A stretch of 64,000 nt of DNA from Solicoccozyma terricola. Its lineage: Eukaryota > Basidiomycota > Tremellomycetes > Filobasidiales > Piskurozymaceae. The position numbers and the translations under genes are program-made. The stretch is taken from positions 355,408-419,407 of the forward strand of contig BCLD01000013.1 in assembly GCA_001600875.1 (NCBI GenBank). Direction: 5' to 3'. Each line of letters opens with the position of its first letter. The stretch's first letter is position 1. Positions 1 through 11,900 of the stretch are shown here, piece by piece. The notes under the pieces are model-generated. The model was not told the origin of the DNA. It ran no database searches and was given only the letters and a program-made list of their open reading frames with translations.

Positions 1-2932
1 ATGGAAGGCACTTGCAAGTTGACGTCAAAACCGTTAACCGTTGATAATCGCAGACGGAAGTGGGGCAACAGTGCCTCTGAGGGTGGCGGATTGTCCTCCT
101 GGTCCTCTTTAAGCGAGCCCACAGCAAGGATTGTTTGGCAGTCCGTGCCTGCTTGATGTGTAGTTAGCGACAATTCCGTCAACTGAAACAAAAAGTGCAT
201 ACCGTTCAATGGGCATATCATTGCCAGCATCTGATCAAATGTACCTGCTACTGAAAGACCTTCTTCCGAGGCATTCGAAAATCGCAAATGTGTCAGAACA
301 ATGCAGGCTGCTGGCTCCCCCTGGTGGCGAGTCGGCCACCGGAAGACTAGCCGGAGACTTGGAAAATATGAGTCTATCAGTCTCTTAGTTGTTGACTGGG
401 CAAAATGACTCTGTGAGGTCGTTGTCGCCTTCTCGAAGGGATGCGTCTGAAGAGCCTGGGATTGAGGGGATTTGAGGTTTGCCGAAGAGCGTCGGGAATC
501 TGAACCGAGAATGATGGAGAGAAGCGGTTGCAGTCTGTCCATGAGAGATACGTCTAGGCAAATTATGCAAGGTTGAAACTGGATACTCCATCCTGATGGA
601 CGAAAGCGATCATCAGCTATGAGCTTGGAAGCAGCGTAAAAGGTGCATGCATACTGTTATTGTCCTGCATATATGAAACCTTCAGATCGTACTCCTCCTT
701 TTGTGGTGACTGATTCGCACCTCTGCCTTGGATTTCTAGATTTGGGGAATCAGACGCCTTTGTCCAGCATAGGCCGAGCAGTTCTCGGCATGAAATCTTA
801 GGCCAGTCGTGCGGACGCCATAGTTGCCTTGTGGCGTGATTAGTCGTGGAGCTCTGTATACTGTTTTCCTTCGAGTGCACGTTGCTGGATCGACTGAAGC
901 CGAGGATGCGAGCGGTCTCCAACGGTTTTCGCGATAACGCGAGTTCCTCTTCAACGGTAATGGTTGCTACTTTCAGCGACAAATCAGGAGCGATACTCGA
1001 GGACTCGGAAGGTTCCGGCTGGTGCATGAGCAGCTCGAGGCCAGAGATACGCAGTCGGACGATGTCCATGCCCGTCGATCGGTATGGGTCCCGTACCCAG
1101 GTGGATGCGGCGTCCCCGTGGCTGTCAAGGGTTTGAGCAACAGCAACCATAATCTCTGGCACTTGCACTTCAATAGACACTGGTGGCGCAATTTCGACGG
1201 GGGTTTCTTCTACCTCAGCGGATGACATGTCGTCTCCAGCGGAAAATGCCCGTGACACGGCAAATAGAATAGGGATCTGCCAAGGGATGACGAAAGCCGC
1301 ACAACGACCAACGTGTATGCATATGTTCGTTTGCTTTCCGTTGGCCATCCGTATTGAGCTCTCCGTCGATATAGCGAACAGCGTGGAAGTTCGGTCTTTC
1401 GGTGACGAAGGTAGCCGATCAGGTGTTCGCACACCGCTTTCATGCCGAGGTTTTTCTGCAGGCGGCCCAGAGCGAACAAATTCGTGCATACCACTACTCC
1501 CAGCGAGCCGTGTAGTAGTCCTTGCCGCAAACGACGATGAATTCGACTCGCCACCGGTGATTGTCCCTTCCATCGCACTGGCGTAGAGAGATTCAGATTG
1601 TTCATCGTCGTCAATGTCAGATGGCGACGGGGGCATATGACCAGGTAAAGGCTCCCCCTCAACGCTCATGTCAGGAATCACATCGACGTTTGGCACGTCC
1701 TGACTTTCTCTGAGATCCGCGATTGCCTGCGACATCATCATGTCTGCCGCAGGGTCGATATCGCTTTCTGATGTTGAGGAGTCGCCATCGCTTCGCACAC
1801 CCTGGTTGGATGGTTTCGGGGATAACGTACGGAGAGACGAGAATGACTCGGTCGGTGTTCTTGAACCCGAACGACACCGGTTTCTACCAAGTTCTGATTG
1901 CTGCGTCTGATCGGCCGCCGTTCCCGAAACAAATTCCTCGGTCACTTGCAACGAGACTGTGGCCCAGCTGATTACCCTTGAAGTCGACGAAACTTCCATG
2001 GGATGGTCGGTCGTATCCCTAGCATCCGTCTCGTTCATATATGTGATACGATCGACCTTGAGATCAAACCAAGCAGCTCCTAGCCCTTTCTCATTATCTT
2101 GGACGTGCATTCGGATGTTGATTTCTCCAACTCGGACTTGCAACCTAGCCAAAACCCGTTCCACCAATCCAGCTAATACGCTAGAATTCGGTACTGATCC
2201 TGCGTCGCCTATTGTCGTTCCCGAGCTCAACGGAAATCCACCGGGCGCTACTTTGTCTGAATCCATCGACTGCGGTGAAACAAATGGATCATCAATATCC
2301 CCATCATCATGCGTGTCCCTACTCTTCGGTGTAACAGTAAGAGATTGTCTGATTGATCGAGCGAGATCCGCTCCCTCATAAGCGTCGACTTCAGAGGAGA
2401 GGAATTCTTGTGCAACCGAAGTGGCTGACGCAGCGAGATCGTGAATGTGTGAATGTGCCGGACGAGACTGTGAGGAATTGTAGGATGAAGTGGGATTGAT
2501 GTTGATATCGAGGAAAATGGAGGATACTTCAAGGATCAAGCTGTCACTCCATAGGTTTTGGAATGGGATTTGGACGAGGGTACCGTACATCTGACCAGAT
2601 CTGACCGTGAGAGGGAGATCAGAGCTGAGGAACTCGTTGACAGCCTGAAGGGTGCTGCGAATTAGGATCTACCCTCTCCGCGATTGTACCTCAACGCTCG
2701 AACTCACCTCAACATCCAGCTCAAGCTTCTCCAGCTTCAAAGTTCCCTCGCTAATCTGACCTTCTATCTTCTCCACGTCCAACCCGCCTCCCTTGACGAA
2801 TCTCCCCAACGACCGTTTCAGCAAGTACGATACGAATCGCTTCTGAATGTTGGGTGGGAGGGATAGGTTGAAGAACGAAGGTAGAGCAGGTAGTGGCGGG
2901 ACCGCCCATGAGAGATAGGACCACACCGTCAT
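1..2932 (-). CDS. ATG2: Atg2 autophagy lipid-transfer protein, N-terminal part (3' end outside window)
   Basis: Atg2 is a rod-like bridge protein that moves lipid from the ER to the growing autophagosome membrane. The start codon is at 2930-2932. Exon 1 (2708-2932) encodes a chorein-type N-terminus with the motif KRSLGRFVKGGGLDVEKIEG. Exon 2 starts at 2644 with AVNEFLSSDLPLTVRSG and continues with the conserved Atg2 pattern around IPFQNLWSDSLILEV. The frame then runs through a long Ser/Asp/Glu-rich region. A third exon starts near 618 (LIADDRFRPSGWSIQF) and reads to about 246. A further donor follows there, so the window ends inside the gene. The VNEFL and QIPFQNLW context fits Atg2 better than the related Vps13. 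Divergent from the WD40 gene at 3231, with 298 bp between them. Confidence 0.88.
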
Positions 2933-3230
2933 GACAGAGAACGGCGTGCTTCCGATCGCGAGTGTCCAACAAATAGGTCTGTGGATGTCCTAGGCAGCCA
3001 TTTGGCCTTCCCTGCCTGCAGCAACAGTGGTGCCTGTGGTTTATGCCGGTCAGACGAAGTGGATGGGTGAAGCGTATTCATGTTGTCGTTGATGCTCTGC
3101 TCGCCATCGGAAGTGACGCTGACGATCATTTGCACGTGATCTGTGGTTCGGTGATGACGAAGCGCGATAGATGCTCAACAATTCCATCCCAACATCCTCA
3201 TTGCAATCAACAGTAGCGATACAGCTGGCC

Positions 3231-4923
3231 ATGGAGCTCCAGACACTGCCTTACATCGATTTCCAGGTATGTAGAGTAGGTACCATAGTCTCATGAGAAC
3301 TGGTACTCAATTCGAGCTTGATCTTATCCTACAGCCCGACGCGTTGGCCGTCTTCGACGATGTCGCTCAAGGTGTGGTAGCACAGGAAGATATCTGGATA
3401 TCATGCGTAGGTACCGACACCGTCTTGGGATAACAATAACGACCAGCTCTGATGGGTGACTTGAGATTCAGTATCAGGTTGGAGAATCGTCTGTCCATGG
3501 TAAGGCAAAGCTTGTCAAAGATGATGAGGGACAGGTGGGCATTCGAGCTCGAGACGGTGTCGAGGTGCAGAGGACGTCGCATGTGAGTATACAACCATCT
3601 GATGGTAACATTATGAGACCCTGAGATATGTCGATACTAACCACCTTCCGTCCGACTCACCCATGCAGATTAGCTTTACTGTGTCTGCTCCAGCTTTGAA
3701 GATCAAATCGACGTCTATCCGCTTTCCTCGTCATACGATACATCCTGAATACCCAAAGACCGAATTATCCGTGCGTAATAGATCGCACAACTCTAATATC
3801 TCATTGTCTCCTTGCATCATTGACGATTCGGTCATCTAGGCTCCTCTTCTCATCAACTCTCTTGATATCTCGCCAAACGGTGCACAAATCGTTTATGGAG
3901 GTCCAGATGGATACTGCCAAGTCCAACCTGCATCAGATGGGAAAAGTGGAGATGGAAAGAAAAAGGCGGTGGTTTTGAAGGGACACGTTGGCGATGTCTT
4001 GTCTACAAAGTGGTTTCCGAGTGGAGAGGTACGGTCGCGATGCGTCTGTTTGTTCTCTGTGTGACGCCGAACTCAAAGTCTCCGAATGTACCTTCCAGGT
4101 TATCCTCACATCCTCATCAGACACCTTGCTCCGTATCTTCTCCTCGACGGACGGATCGAATCCTCGGACTTTGAAAGGTCATAAACGCGCCGTCACCTCG
4201 ACCTGCATCCTCGGCATCGGACGAAACATCCTTTCTTCATCCAAAGACGGTTCCATACGATTATGGGATGTAAGTGAAGGAAAATGCGTGACGAGTTTGT
4301 GGAGTGAAGGATTCACTGGAATTGAAAAGATCTGCATCGCGGATCGGAATGTACTTTGTGAAATGACACAACAAGAGAAAAAGGTACTCGTCGGTGAAAG
4401 CGTTGAAGATACTCAAGATAAGATCGTATTTGCTGCTCTCTCCAATGGACATTTCGCGGTATACGATTTGGCGAGTAAATCACCTATCTTTGGATCGATA
4501 CCTCATTTACCAGCAGAGACATTGGGACTCCCAACCACTGCAAAAGGAGGTTCAATCTATGCCATAGCTCAATCAGGAACTCTTCTCGCTACTGGATCAA
4601 GTAAAGGAATCATCGTCATAAGGGATACCAAAACCCTCTCAGCGAACGGTGGGGAAACTCTGGCTGTGTTCAGGAGGACAGAAGGCAGTATCAATGATTT
4701 GGCATTCGTTTCGTCGAAGAATCATGGGTTACCTGATTTAGTGATTGCGACTGCATCTGGACTTGCATGTCGAGTAGGGTTCGAGGAAAGGCAAGGGGGA
4801 TTAAAAGTGCATGTAGTTGAGGAATATGCAGGATGGGAACCTGTTCCAATAGAAACTGTCGTAGTTGGACAGGATGGCGGTGTATGGTTCGCAGGTGGAG
4901 AAGGTGGTATCAAACGATATTGA
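3231..4923 (+). CDS. PAAF1: PAAF1/Rpn14-type proteasome assembly chaperone (WD40 repeats)
   Basis: Six exons can be joined in phase: 3231-3266, 3335-3406, 3472-3582, 3669-3770, 3840-4028 and 4099-4923. They give about 444 residues starting MELQTLPYIDFQ. The C-terminal half carries WD40 repeats, for example VLKGHVGDVLSTKWFPSG, ILTSSSDTLLRIFS, LKGHKRAVTSTCILG and SSSKDGSIRLWD. The combination of a divergent N-terminal domain with these repeats resembles PAAF1/Rpn14, which chaperones assembly of the 26S proteasome ATPase ring. The family call is inference from motif resemblance. The WD40 fold itself is clear, and another WD40 scaffold protein is the main alternative. The start ATG is the first in a 12-codon exon followed by a clean GT-AG intron. 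Confidence 0.78.
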
Positions 4924-5095
4924 TCTGTACTTGGGTGAAATTCATATGGAATTCATATGATGATTTCGCAGTGTACGAAGGACGATATGATACACACCCC
5001 GTTACGAGTGAAAAAGAGAGAGAGAGAAGTAATATACAAGCAGAGACAGCAGTTAAAGTAGTGTCGTGAGGGAGGGAAGAAAAACCGAGAGGCGA

Positions 5096-5657
5096 TCAGA
5101 GAACTTGTCGTCTTGTCCGATCAGCTTGAGCTTTCTTGTCTGCTTTGTCCATGGCTAGATGAGGGGAGGAGAGGGATAGTGAGGTAAGTGATTGTTAAGA
5201 AAGTGAAGAGATGGGAATTGTTGCTGGACGTACGGTTGTACATGAGCAGTTTTTCAATGAGATCGACTGTTGGACAATGAGGTCGTATTTATTAGCGATG
5301 GGATTTGGAATCAAGGCATATGAAAAAGGTCTCTCACCATGCGTGAGCACCATTCGTCTGCAGCAGTATCGTTTCCTATAGTAAAGTGAAGTGAAGAAGC
5401 AACTTCAGTGACGGGATCTATGAGCGCTTGAAATCTTCCACCGTGGCGTACAGCTGCAATTTGTCCATGGCATCTCTGCAGTAGATGAAAATGATGAGTA
5501 CTTGTCCATCTGGAGTTTCTGCTGCTTCGCTTTATCTCACCCTTCACTCAAATCATTCGCCAGAAGCTGCAGGTAATCCTCCCACAAGTTACCGATGACT
5601 TTACCGCATGAGAAGCAACGAACGGGGATAATCTGAGGGGGGGGGGGGGGGGGGGGG

Positions 5658-5703
<46 letters not shown>

Positions 5704-5765
5704 GGTGGTAAGGGTGGAATGTGAGTGGACTGAAGAAGTATATGCCGAGCAATGTTGCGCACCAT
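5096..5765 (-). CDS. RPB10: RNA polymerase subunit Rpb10 (shared by Pol I, II and III)
   Basis: Rpb10 is a small zinc-binding subunit common to the three nuclear RNA polymerases. Six coding exons join in phase: 5763-5765 (the ATG alone), 5541-5632, 5452-5475, 5338-5375, 5234-5266 and 5096-5154. The product has about 82 residues. The N-terminal zinc motif is [15 protein letters not shown], the second Cys pair lies in [16 protein letters not shown], and the helix IEKLLMYNP follows. Family members usually have about 67-70 residues; here a basic tail ([18 protein letters not shown]) adds about a dozen. Intron 1 carries a very long C run on the sense strand next to its acceptor. The start is inferred: the only upstream ATG followed directly by a GT donor at the right phase is 5763-5765. 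Divergent from ESP1 with 225 bp between start codons. Confidence 0.9.
5637..5702. repeat. Long G homopolymer (G23-A-G42) in RPB10 intron 1
   Basis: Direct reading shows 23 G, one A, then 42 G on the + strand. RPB10 is on the - strand, so this is a C tract in the transcript. It is separated from the 3' splice site by one nucleotide and fills the polypyrimidine-tract position. The length as assembled may not be reliable. Confidence 0.9.
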
Positions 5766-5990
5766 GTCGCCGACTGTTCTCCCGGATGAGCTGGTGTGAG
5801 TTGTATACGACGATGTCTCGACTGAACGATGTCCAACCGCTTGCCAACACTGTCCACCACAAAATCGAGATGAAAAGTATGATGACGTGTATTCGGGGAC
5901 GCGACTTCGTAAACAACGACCCTTGGTGTTGGTTGAACATCTCCCTCAGTGTCCAGCCCATCCTTCGATATCAACTCGGCGTAGTCCCCA

Positions 5991-8900
5991 ATGTCGAGAC
6001 CTCCAACATCGACCGTACGCAGGAACGCTGCCACGACAGCACCGCGACAGCCTGCAACAGCATCAAGAAGTCGAGCGAAGGCCATTGTCGCAGATGGCGA
6101 GTTGGCGGATTCGTTCAAGACGCTCAAGATCTCTCCGAGAGCTGAGAATGGCATAGCCAAGATTCCATCGGGGTTTCAATCAAAGGTAGAGGCAGCTCAC
6201 GGTAGAAGAACTGTTCCAGCAAAGACAACAATTAGGACAGCCAAGCCGGTCACCAATACTCCAGCTATAACACCCTCCACCGACCCTATCCCACCTCGAG
6301 CAGCACCTCCAACTGATCGTCGTACGCCAAGCTCCAGCAAACGACCGGAATCAATAGCTAAGACTCCAGCTGAAAGAGCCAAATCAGCTCTGAACACAAT
6401 CAATCAATCCCTCAAGGATCTCACAGTAGCATACACCTCTGGTTTCCGTTATACCACTTCTTCCTCTACTCCTGCAACGCGGTCAAGAAAAGACTCGCCT
6501 CTTAATAGGAATGGCGTACCTAGAGCTATTGGAAAACCATTGATCGCTCAACCTTGGACCAATGAATCTATCTCCGTCATCGTCGACGAATGTGCTCTAG
6601 CATTGGAGACTTTACGAGATTTAGATCGACAAGCTGAGATCAAGAATAAAGGATTGGAAATCGAACGAGGAGCTAGTGGTTTGATAAGTAAATGTATCTC
6701 TATCGGAATGGTGAGTAAATTGAAATACGCGATACCATGTATGTGGAATAACATATTGGTTTGTTACAGCATCGGAAATGTTTGACTTTGATCTCGGCTT
6801 CAAGACCTGGTTTGCTTTTGTTATATGATCACGACGACATTGGTTTACGTCCGTCTACCAGCAATGAAGCATGCACATCAATCCCAAAAGCAAGCAGTAG
6901 TCGTGGAATATCAAGAACAGCTTCGTCTACATTGAGAAACCCCATCACATCCAACAGGACTTCCCCAACTTCATCACCATCCTCGAAGGAATGGCTGCAG
7001 TTACTCTGGTTACCGAAGATGAGGAGAGTGGACGAGAAAGGAAAATCCCTGGATGAAGAAAATCAACAGGAGTTGGCTATCCTTGGAATGTTGTTCACAA
7101 ATGTGGTCGCTGCTTGGATTGGGTTTCTAGCGTCGATTGACAATGCCAGGGACTTTGAGGTGAGCGTATTCCGCTGCAACGATGTGTTGGAAAGTGGAAA
7201 ACTGATACGGTGTGAGTCTCTCTTCAGATGTGTTTACAAGAAATGCAGTATGCCCTTGAGCAAGAAAACACCAACTTCCATCCTCTCAATCTTGCCAAAA
7301 TCATACCTTCCAAACAAGCTAGCTCGCTGTTATCACTCTACACCGCCTCATCTCGCTTAGAGTCGTCATCTACATTCCCTAACGACTTTACAAGCCTTCA
7401 CACGCTCGCCTCCTTTTCACTCGTTGCGTTGACGAGGTGTGTCAAAAATGGATTAAAAGGTGTTGATCTATGCAAGGAGACTAGAAGATACGCTTTAAAA
7501 TTACTAGAACGTGACACCTCAAATAATGGGATGAAAAGTGTTGCATTGTTGATAGAGAAAACGATTGAGATGACAAGGCAGGCTGAGGGAGGTACGGTAG
7601 ATCTCGCGGGCATAGCATGGGTGGAGTTGCTTGAAACGTGGTCGAGCATCGGCAGACGAGTGAGTCTGCTTATAACTTGTCGTTGGGAGCTTTTGATTAA
7701 ACATCACATCAATCATCCGAATCCAGCTTCGTGATCGTCGTATTGTAGAACTTGCGTCATCATTGATGGTGGAACAAAAAACGCCAATTCCAAAATCTTC
7801 GTCAAGTCTGGAGAACGACATGTCGATGCTGTCTGTGACGATTGAAGCGTCGACCCTTGCAATATCAAGATTCTGCGCTGAACTATCCAAGATCACTATG
7901 GCAGTAGATGCGACTGGCGGTAGGTCATTGTTGCGTCCGCTAATCGCAGTCATGCGTCTAACATCACTGCTTGACATAGATTCCGCAGACGAAGCAACAT
8001 CATCCGCCGCCGTCGATCTTCTGAATTCTTTTAAAGCCTTTGATGCCCTCCTTCAGATCATGGCGAGCGCGGATGGGAGCATAATCGACAGCCTGGTGGA
8101 CAAGGCTTCTCGTCATTTGGGGAGGGCTCGCATATCCTTGTCCACGTGCCTCGACCGGCTGAGCACCTCTCAGCAGGACACGGTCTTGTTGGATGCTTGC
8201 GTGGAGTGGCTAGGACGAATGCTGGACTTCTGCCAGGAATTGCATGTGCGAGTGAAAGAGGTGAGCCCCCCCCCCCTCTCTCTTCTCCCCAGGGAATTGT
8301 CTTTGGTGTGTGACTCATCTCTGCTTCTCTGCAGACCAATGTCAGTGAAGTTTGGGCGGTAGCAGTCGAAGCTGCCATCCAGGCTGCAAAATCGTGCTTT
8401 AGCATCGAGTCGTCTTCCGCACAAGACAAGGCCGTGGATTTTATACAGCGCGCCATCAAGCTCGTCCAAAGCGTTCAAGTGCCTCCGCAAGAGTCGGCGG
8501 AATGGCTGCGATGTCTGTCCAACCTCGGGTACACCTTCGGTGCAAAGCTGTGGCGAGCAAACTTGCAAGCGCGTGCGATACCGTTCGTCCGCTTGAGCGC
8601 TGAGATCGGAGAGTGCAGTGTCGAGCTCAGAGCAAAGCAGACGAGCTCTCAGGCAGTGGCACTGGACTCGGCATCGGAAGCGGTATGGCATGCAGTGGCG
8701 GATCAGCTCGCCAAACGATGGGAACTGCTCGCCACCTGCTATCAAAAGATCAATGATAAGATGGTGAGTTGGTTGTCCTTGTAAAGCAAGAAAAGGGAGT
8801 CCTGATCTTCATACCATTCCGACATCCAGCTGACTCTAGAGGCTTATCAACGATGCTTCGCTGCGCAATTACCGTCAACGATCGAGACTGTGGTGGCGTC

Positions 8901-11900
8901 TGCCAATACCCTTCCCATCGACGTTGCATTTGCGCAAAGCCCTCCGCTTGACCTCGCCGTAACCCGATTTGCATCCTTCGTGACTTCCGAGGCGCTGTAT
9001 GTTAATACCCAGGAGTTGGATGTCCTACCCGTCGACGGGACACAATACAGCACCGCTTTGGTTGAGCGGGTCATAAAAGGCCTGGAGATAGCGGAACATC
9101 GGTCGGAGGTAGCACTTTTGATAGCGCGGATGCTGCAAGGTCTCCTACTCGTGTACACGAGCAAGGATCGACCAGTTCGTCGCCTAAGGTGAGAATAATG
9201 ACTGAAAGTTAGCTCATCTTCTTAACGACTTTATGAATCATCGCAGAGTCATCGCCAAAATCACCGAGCTTGCTTGCACGACAAATGCCGTCAGGGGCGA
9301 TCTTAAGCGAATGCTCGAAGACGATCCCCCAAATACGGGTGCCTTCGTAAGCTGGATCGAATATGACAGCGAGTAGGTGACTCACTGACACCTTGCGTTC
9401 TCGTTAGCCGCCCGGTCTGGACGTTGGTCTGAACCACCTGCGACCGCAATATTATGCCTCGTTGTGCATATGGAGAGCCATGAGGGCTTACCAATTGCAG
9501 CAGGCGGATGCCGCGACCCAGATTGCTGATCTTGCAGCAGACACCAAGCTCAGCCTCATGCAGTTGCTGTCCCCCACCCAGCCGTTGCTTACGGAGTCGA
9601 AAGCAGCAAAACCGACCACTGCGAAGCAAACAATGAGACCCGCCTTTAAGACTCCCGCCAAGCGAAGCAAGACACTCAGACGAGTCGACTCAGCTGCCGC
9701 GGAGTTGGGGTTGGGTAAGTTGACGTTGTTGTCCTATCCACTCTAAGCTAATTATCCGCCTCAAGACTCGACCCAGTCGAGTTGTGTCAGTCAGCGGAAA
9801 GACGATTGCACCCGGTTGGCTTTACACATAGGTGCGTATGTCATTGCAACCGATTTCAGTTGGTCACTGATGTGACCGTTCACATAGAGTGTTTTATCAA
9901 TCTTCTGGAAGTAACCGGTTTCTGGCTTCTAAAGGTCGAATTTCTCCGACTGCTTCGCTCTTTGCAAAGGGAAACAGACCTCGATGGCAAGTTTCTGTAT
10001 GGCAACGAATACTGATGCAGTTTGAGCTGACCATTCGATCTTGCAGGATGCGTGCTCACCTCCGCTAGGCTTGCCAGTGATTACGCTCGCCTAGGGAAGA
10101 AAATGAAAGCCGCAACCATCTTTGCGCAGATTTACAGTCAGGTTTCCAAACCAGGTAGTCCCAGACTCTCATCATCCGTCGTCCATGTGGAGCTTTTCGT
10201 GAGATATGCCGTCTTCCTTGCCGCTTGTGGAAACGCCCAGAAGGGGTGCGTACTATGTGACTGCTGGTTCGGCTTAAAACACGACTGACCGGACACCATC
10301 AGCTCCAGCATTTTATCTGAAGCGGAGGAGGCCTTGTCCGCGGTAGAGCTTAACAAGAGCTCGCTATCCAGTACCAGTAAAGTACGTCAACGGGCCGCAA
10401 GACTCTCGTGGACAGGTCGAGCCCGGATGGCGGCTGCCCATGCTGCTGGTACTCAAGTAAGCCTGACCCAAGATCGACGAGGATTGCCGCTTATATAGCC
10501 CCTCACCTTTTACAGGATGACGCCAGTGCGGAAATCGACCATCTTAGCTCTGCTTTCCGTCTGCACTCGGCCGCTCTTGAAATGGTGGCGCGGGTGGCTA
10601 CGACAAAGGAAGACATGTCGGGCCGGCGATCATTACCGCAACAAGATGCTTTCACAAGCTCTGACAGTCCTTCGGAAAAATCCGCAGACGCTATGTCCAC
10701 GCGATCCTCTCGCGACCAGCCCTTGCAGAACCGGAGACTCGGAGCTGTCCAGCTGGATGCGATCTCCGTGAGTATCAAAAGTCTCATCAATGTGTCGTGT
10801 CGCTGTTGTTAAATCTGAGCTTGGTTACATCTCAGGCTTTCCTCGACTGTACATTCGCCCTAACTTCAGCATTCATGAGCCGAGGATCGGCAAAGGACGC
10901 TCAAGCCATCATCGAACAGGTTCAGGATGTTGCCGAAGCGATAGGCTCTCCGTATATCGCTGCACGAGCGGCGTGTCAAGCAGCCGAGGTGCAAATTCAT
11001 TTGAATGACATGGATGGTGCAAAGCGAAACATCGATTTAGCCGCTATCATTCTTGCTCAGGTAAATATTGAAGTAGCAATTCAGGAAATAAGCTAATGGG
11101 CACTTACCTCGATTCTCACCGACAGGTCGGAGACGGCGCATTGCTGGAAGTGGAGAGGCTCAAGGGGATCTTCCAGATCCGCCAAGTGCAGCTGGAAGAT
11201 GCGGACATAATGTTTGCCAAGGTGTCCATGCAGGTCTCAGCACTGAGCAGGTCTTTTGCAGCCATCGAGAAATTGGACGGCAGGTGAGACATATGTGTGA
11301 TATCCGTCAGGGTGTAGTGTTGACCACAATCACCAGTAGCCCAACCAAGTCTCAGTTGACCAGTTCGAAGGCTGGAGGAGAATCTCAAATTTTCTCAGAT
11401 ATACTGGCTGATGTCCTTCGTCAGCGAGGTAAGTCCATGAACAGCGGGATGGACCTGCTGATCCCACAAACTGATGATGTTCGCCTTTGGCAGCATCGCT
11501 GCTGAGACAAGTCGGCGACGAAGAACAAAGCGATAACTTACTGGAGCAGGCTTTGGAGCTTGCTACAACTGCGGATCATACGGTCAGTCTGACTGGAAAC
11601 TCATTCCCTGTACGGTACTGATCCCAATTCCATCAGGCCGAGCAGCAATATAGCGTCGGCCAACTCATCCTTGACAAAGCATTGTCGGCTTTCAAGAGCG
11701 ACCTCTTCATGAGCTCGTTAACTGATTCCAGTGCGTTTTCTTGATCGGAAGTGCTGTGATAGATTGTTGACTGGTATCTACACTTCAGCGATATCGTTAC
11801 CGGTGGGCTGCACGAACGCTGCCGAAAGGTCTATTGTGCTGTTGCGGCAAGGGATTGTTGAGATCCTCGCACAGGCGGAACAGAAGTTCGAACAATATCT

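Noticed and set aside
5537..6160. 207-codon - strand frame with a long poly-proline stretch
   Set aside because: It reads through the G homopolymer and RPB10 intron 1. Only its last part ([11 protein letters not shown]...) is real Rpb10 exon.
8058..8745. Long - strand frames opposite ESP1
   Set aside because: Antisense shadows of in-phase separase exons. No motifs.
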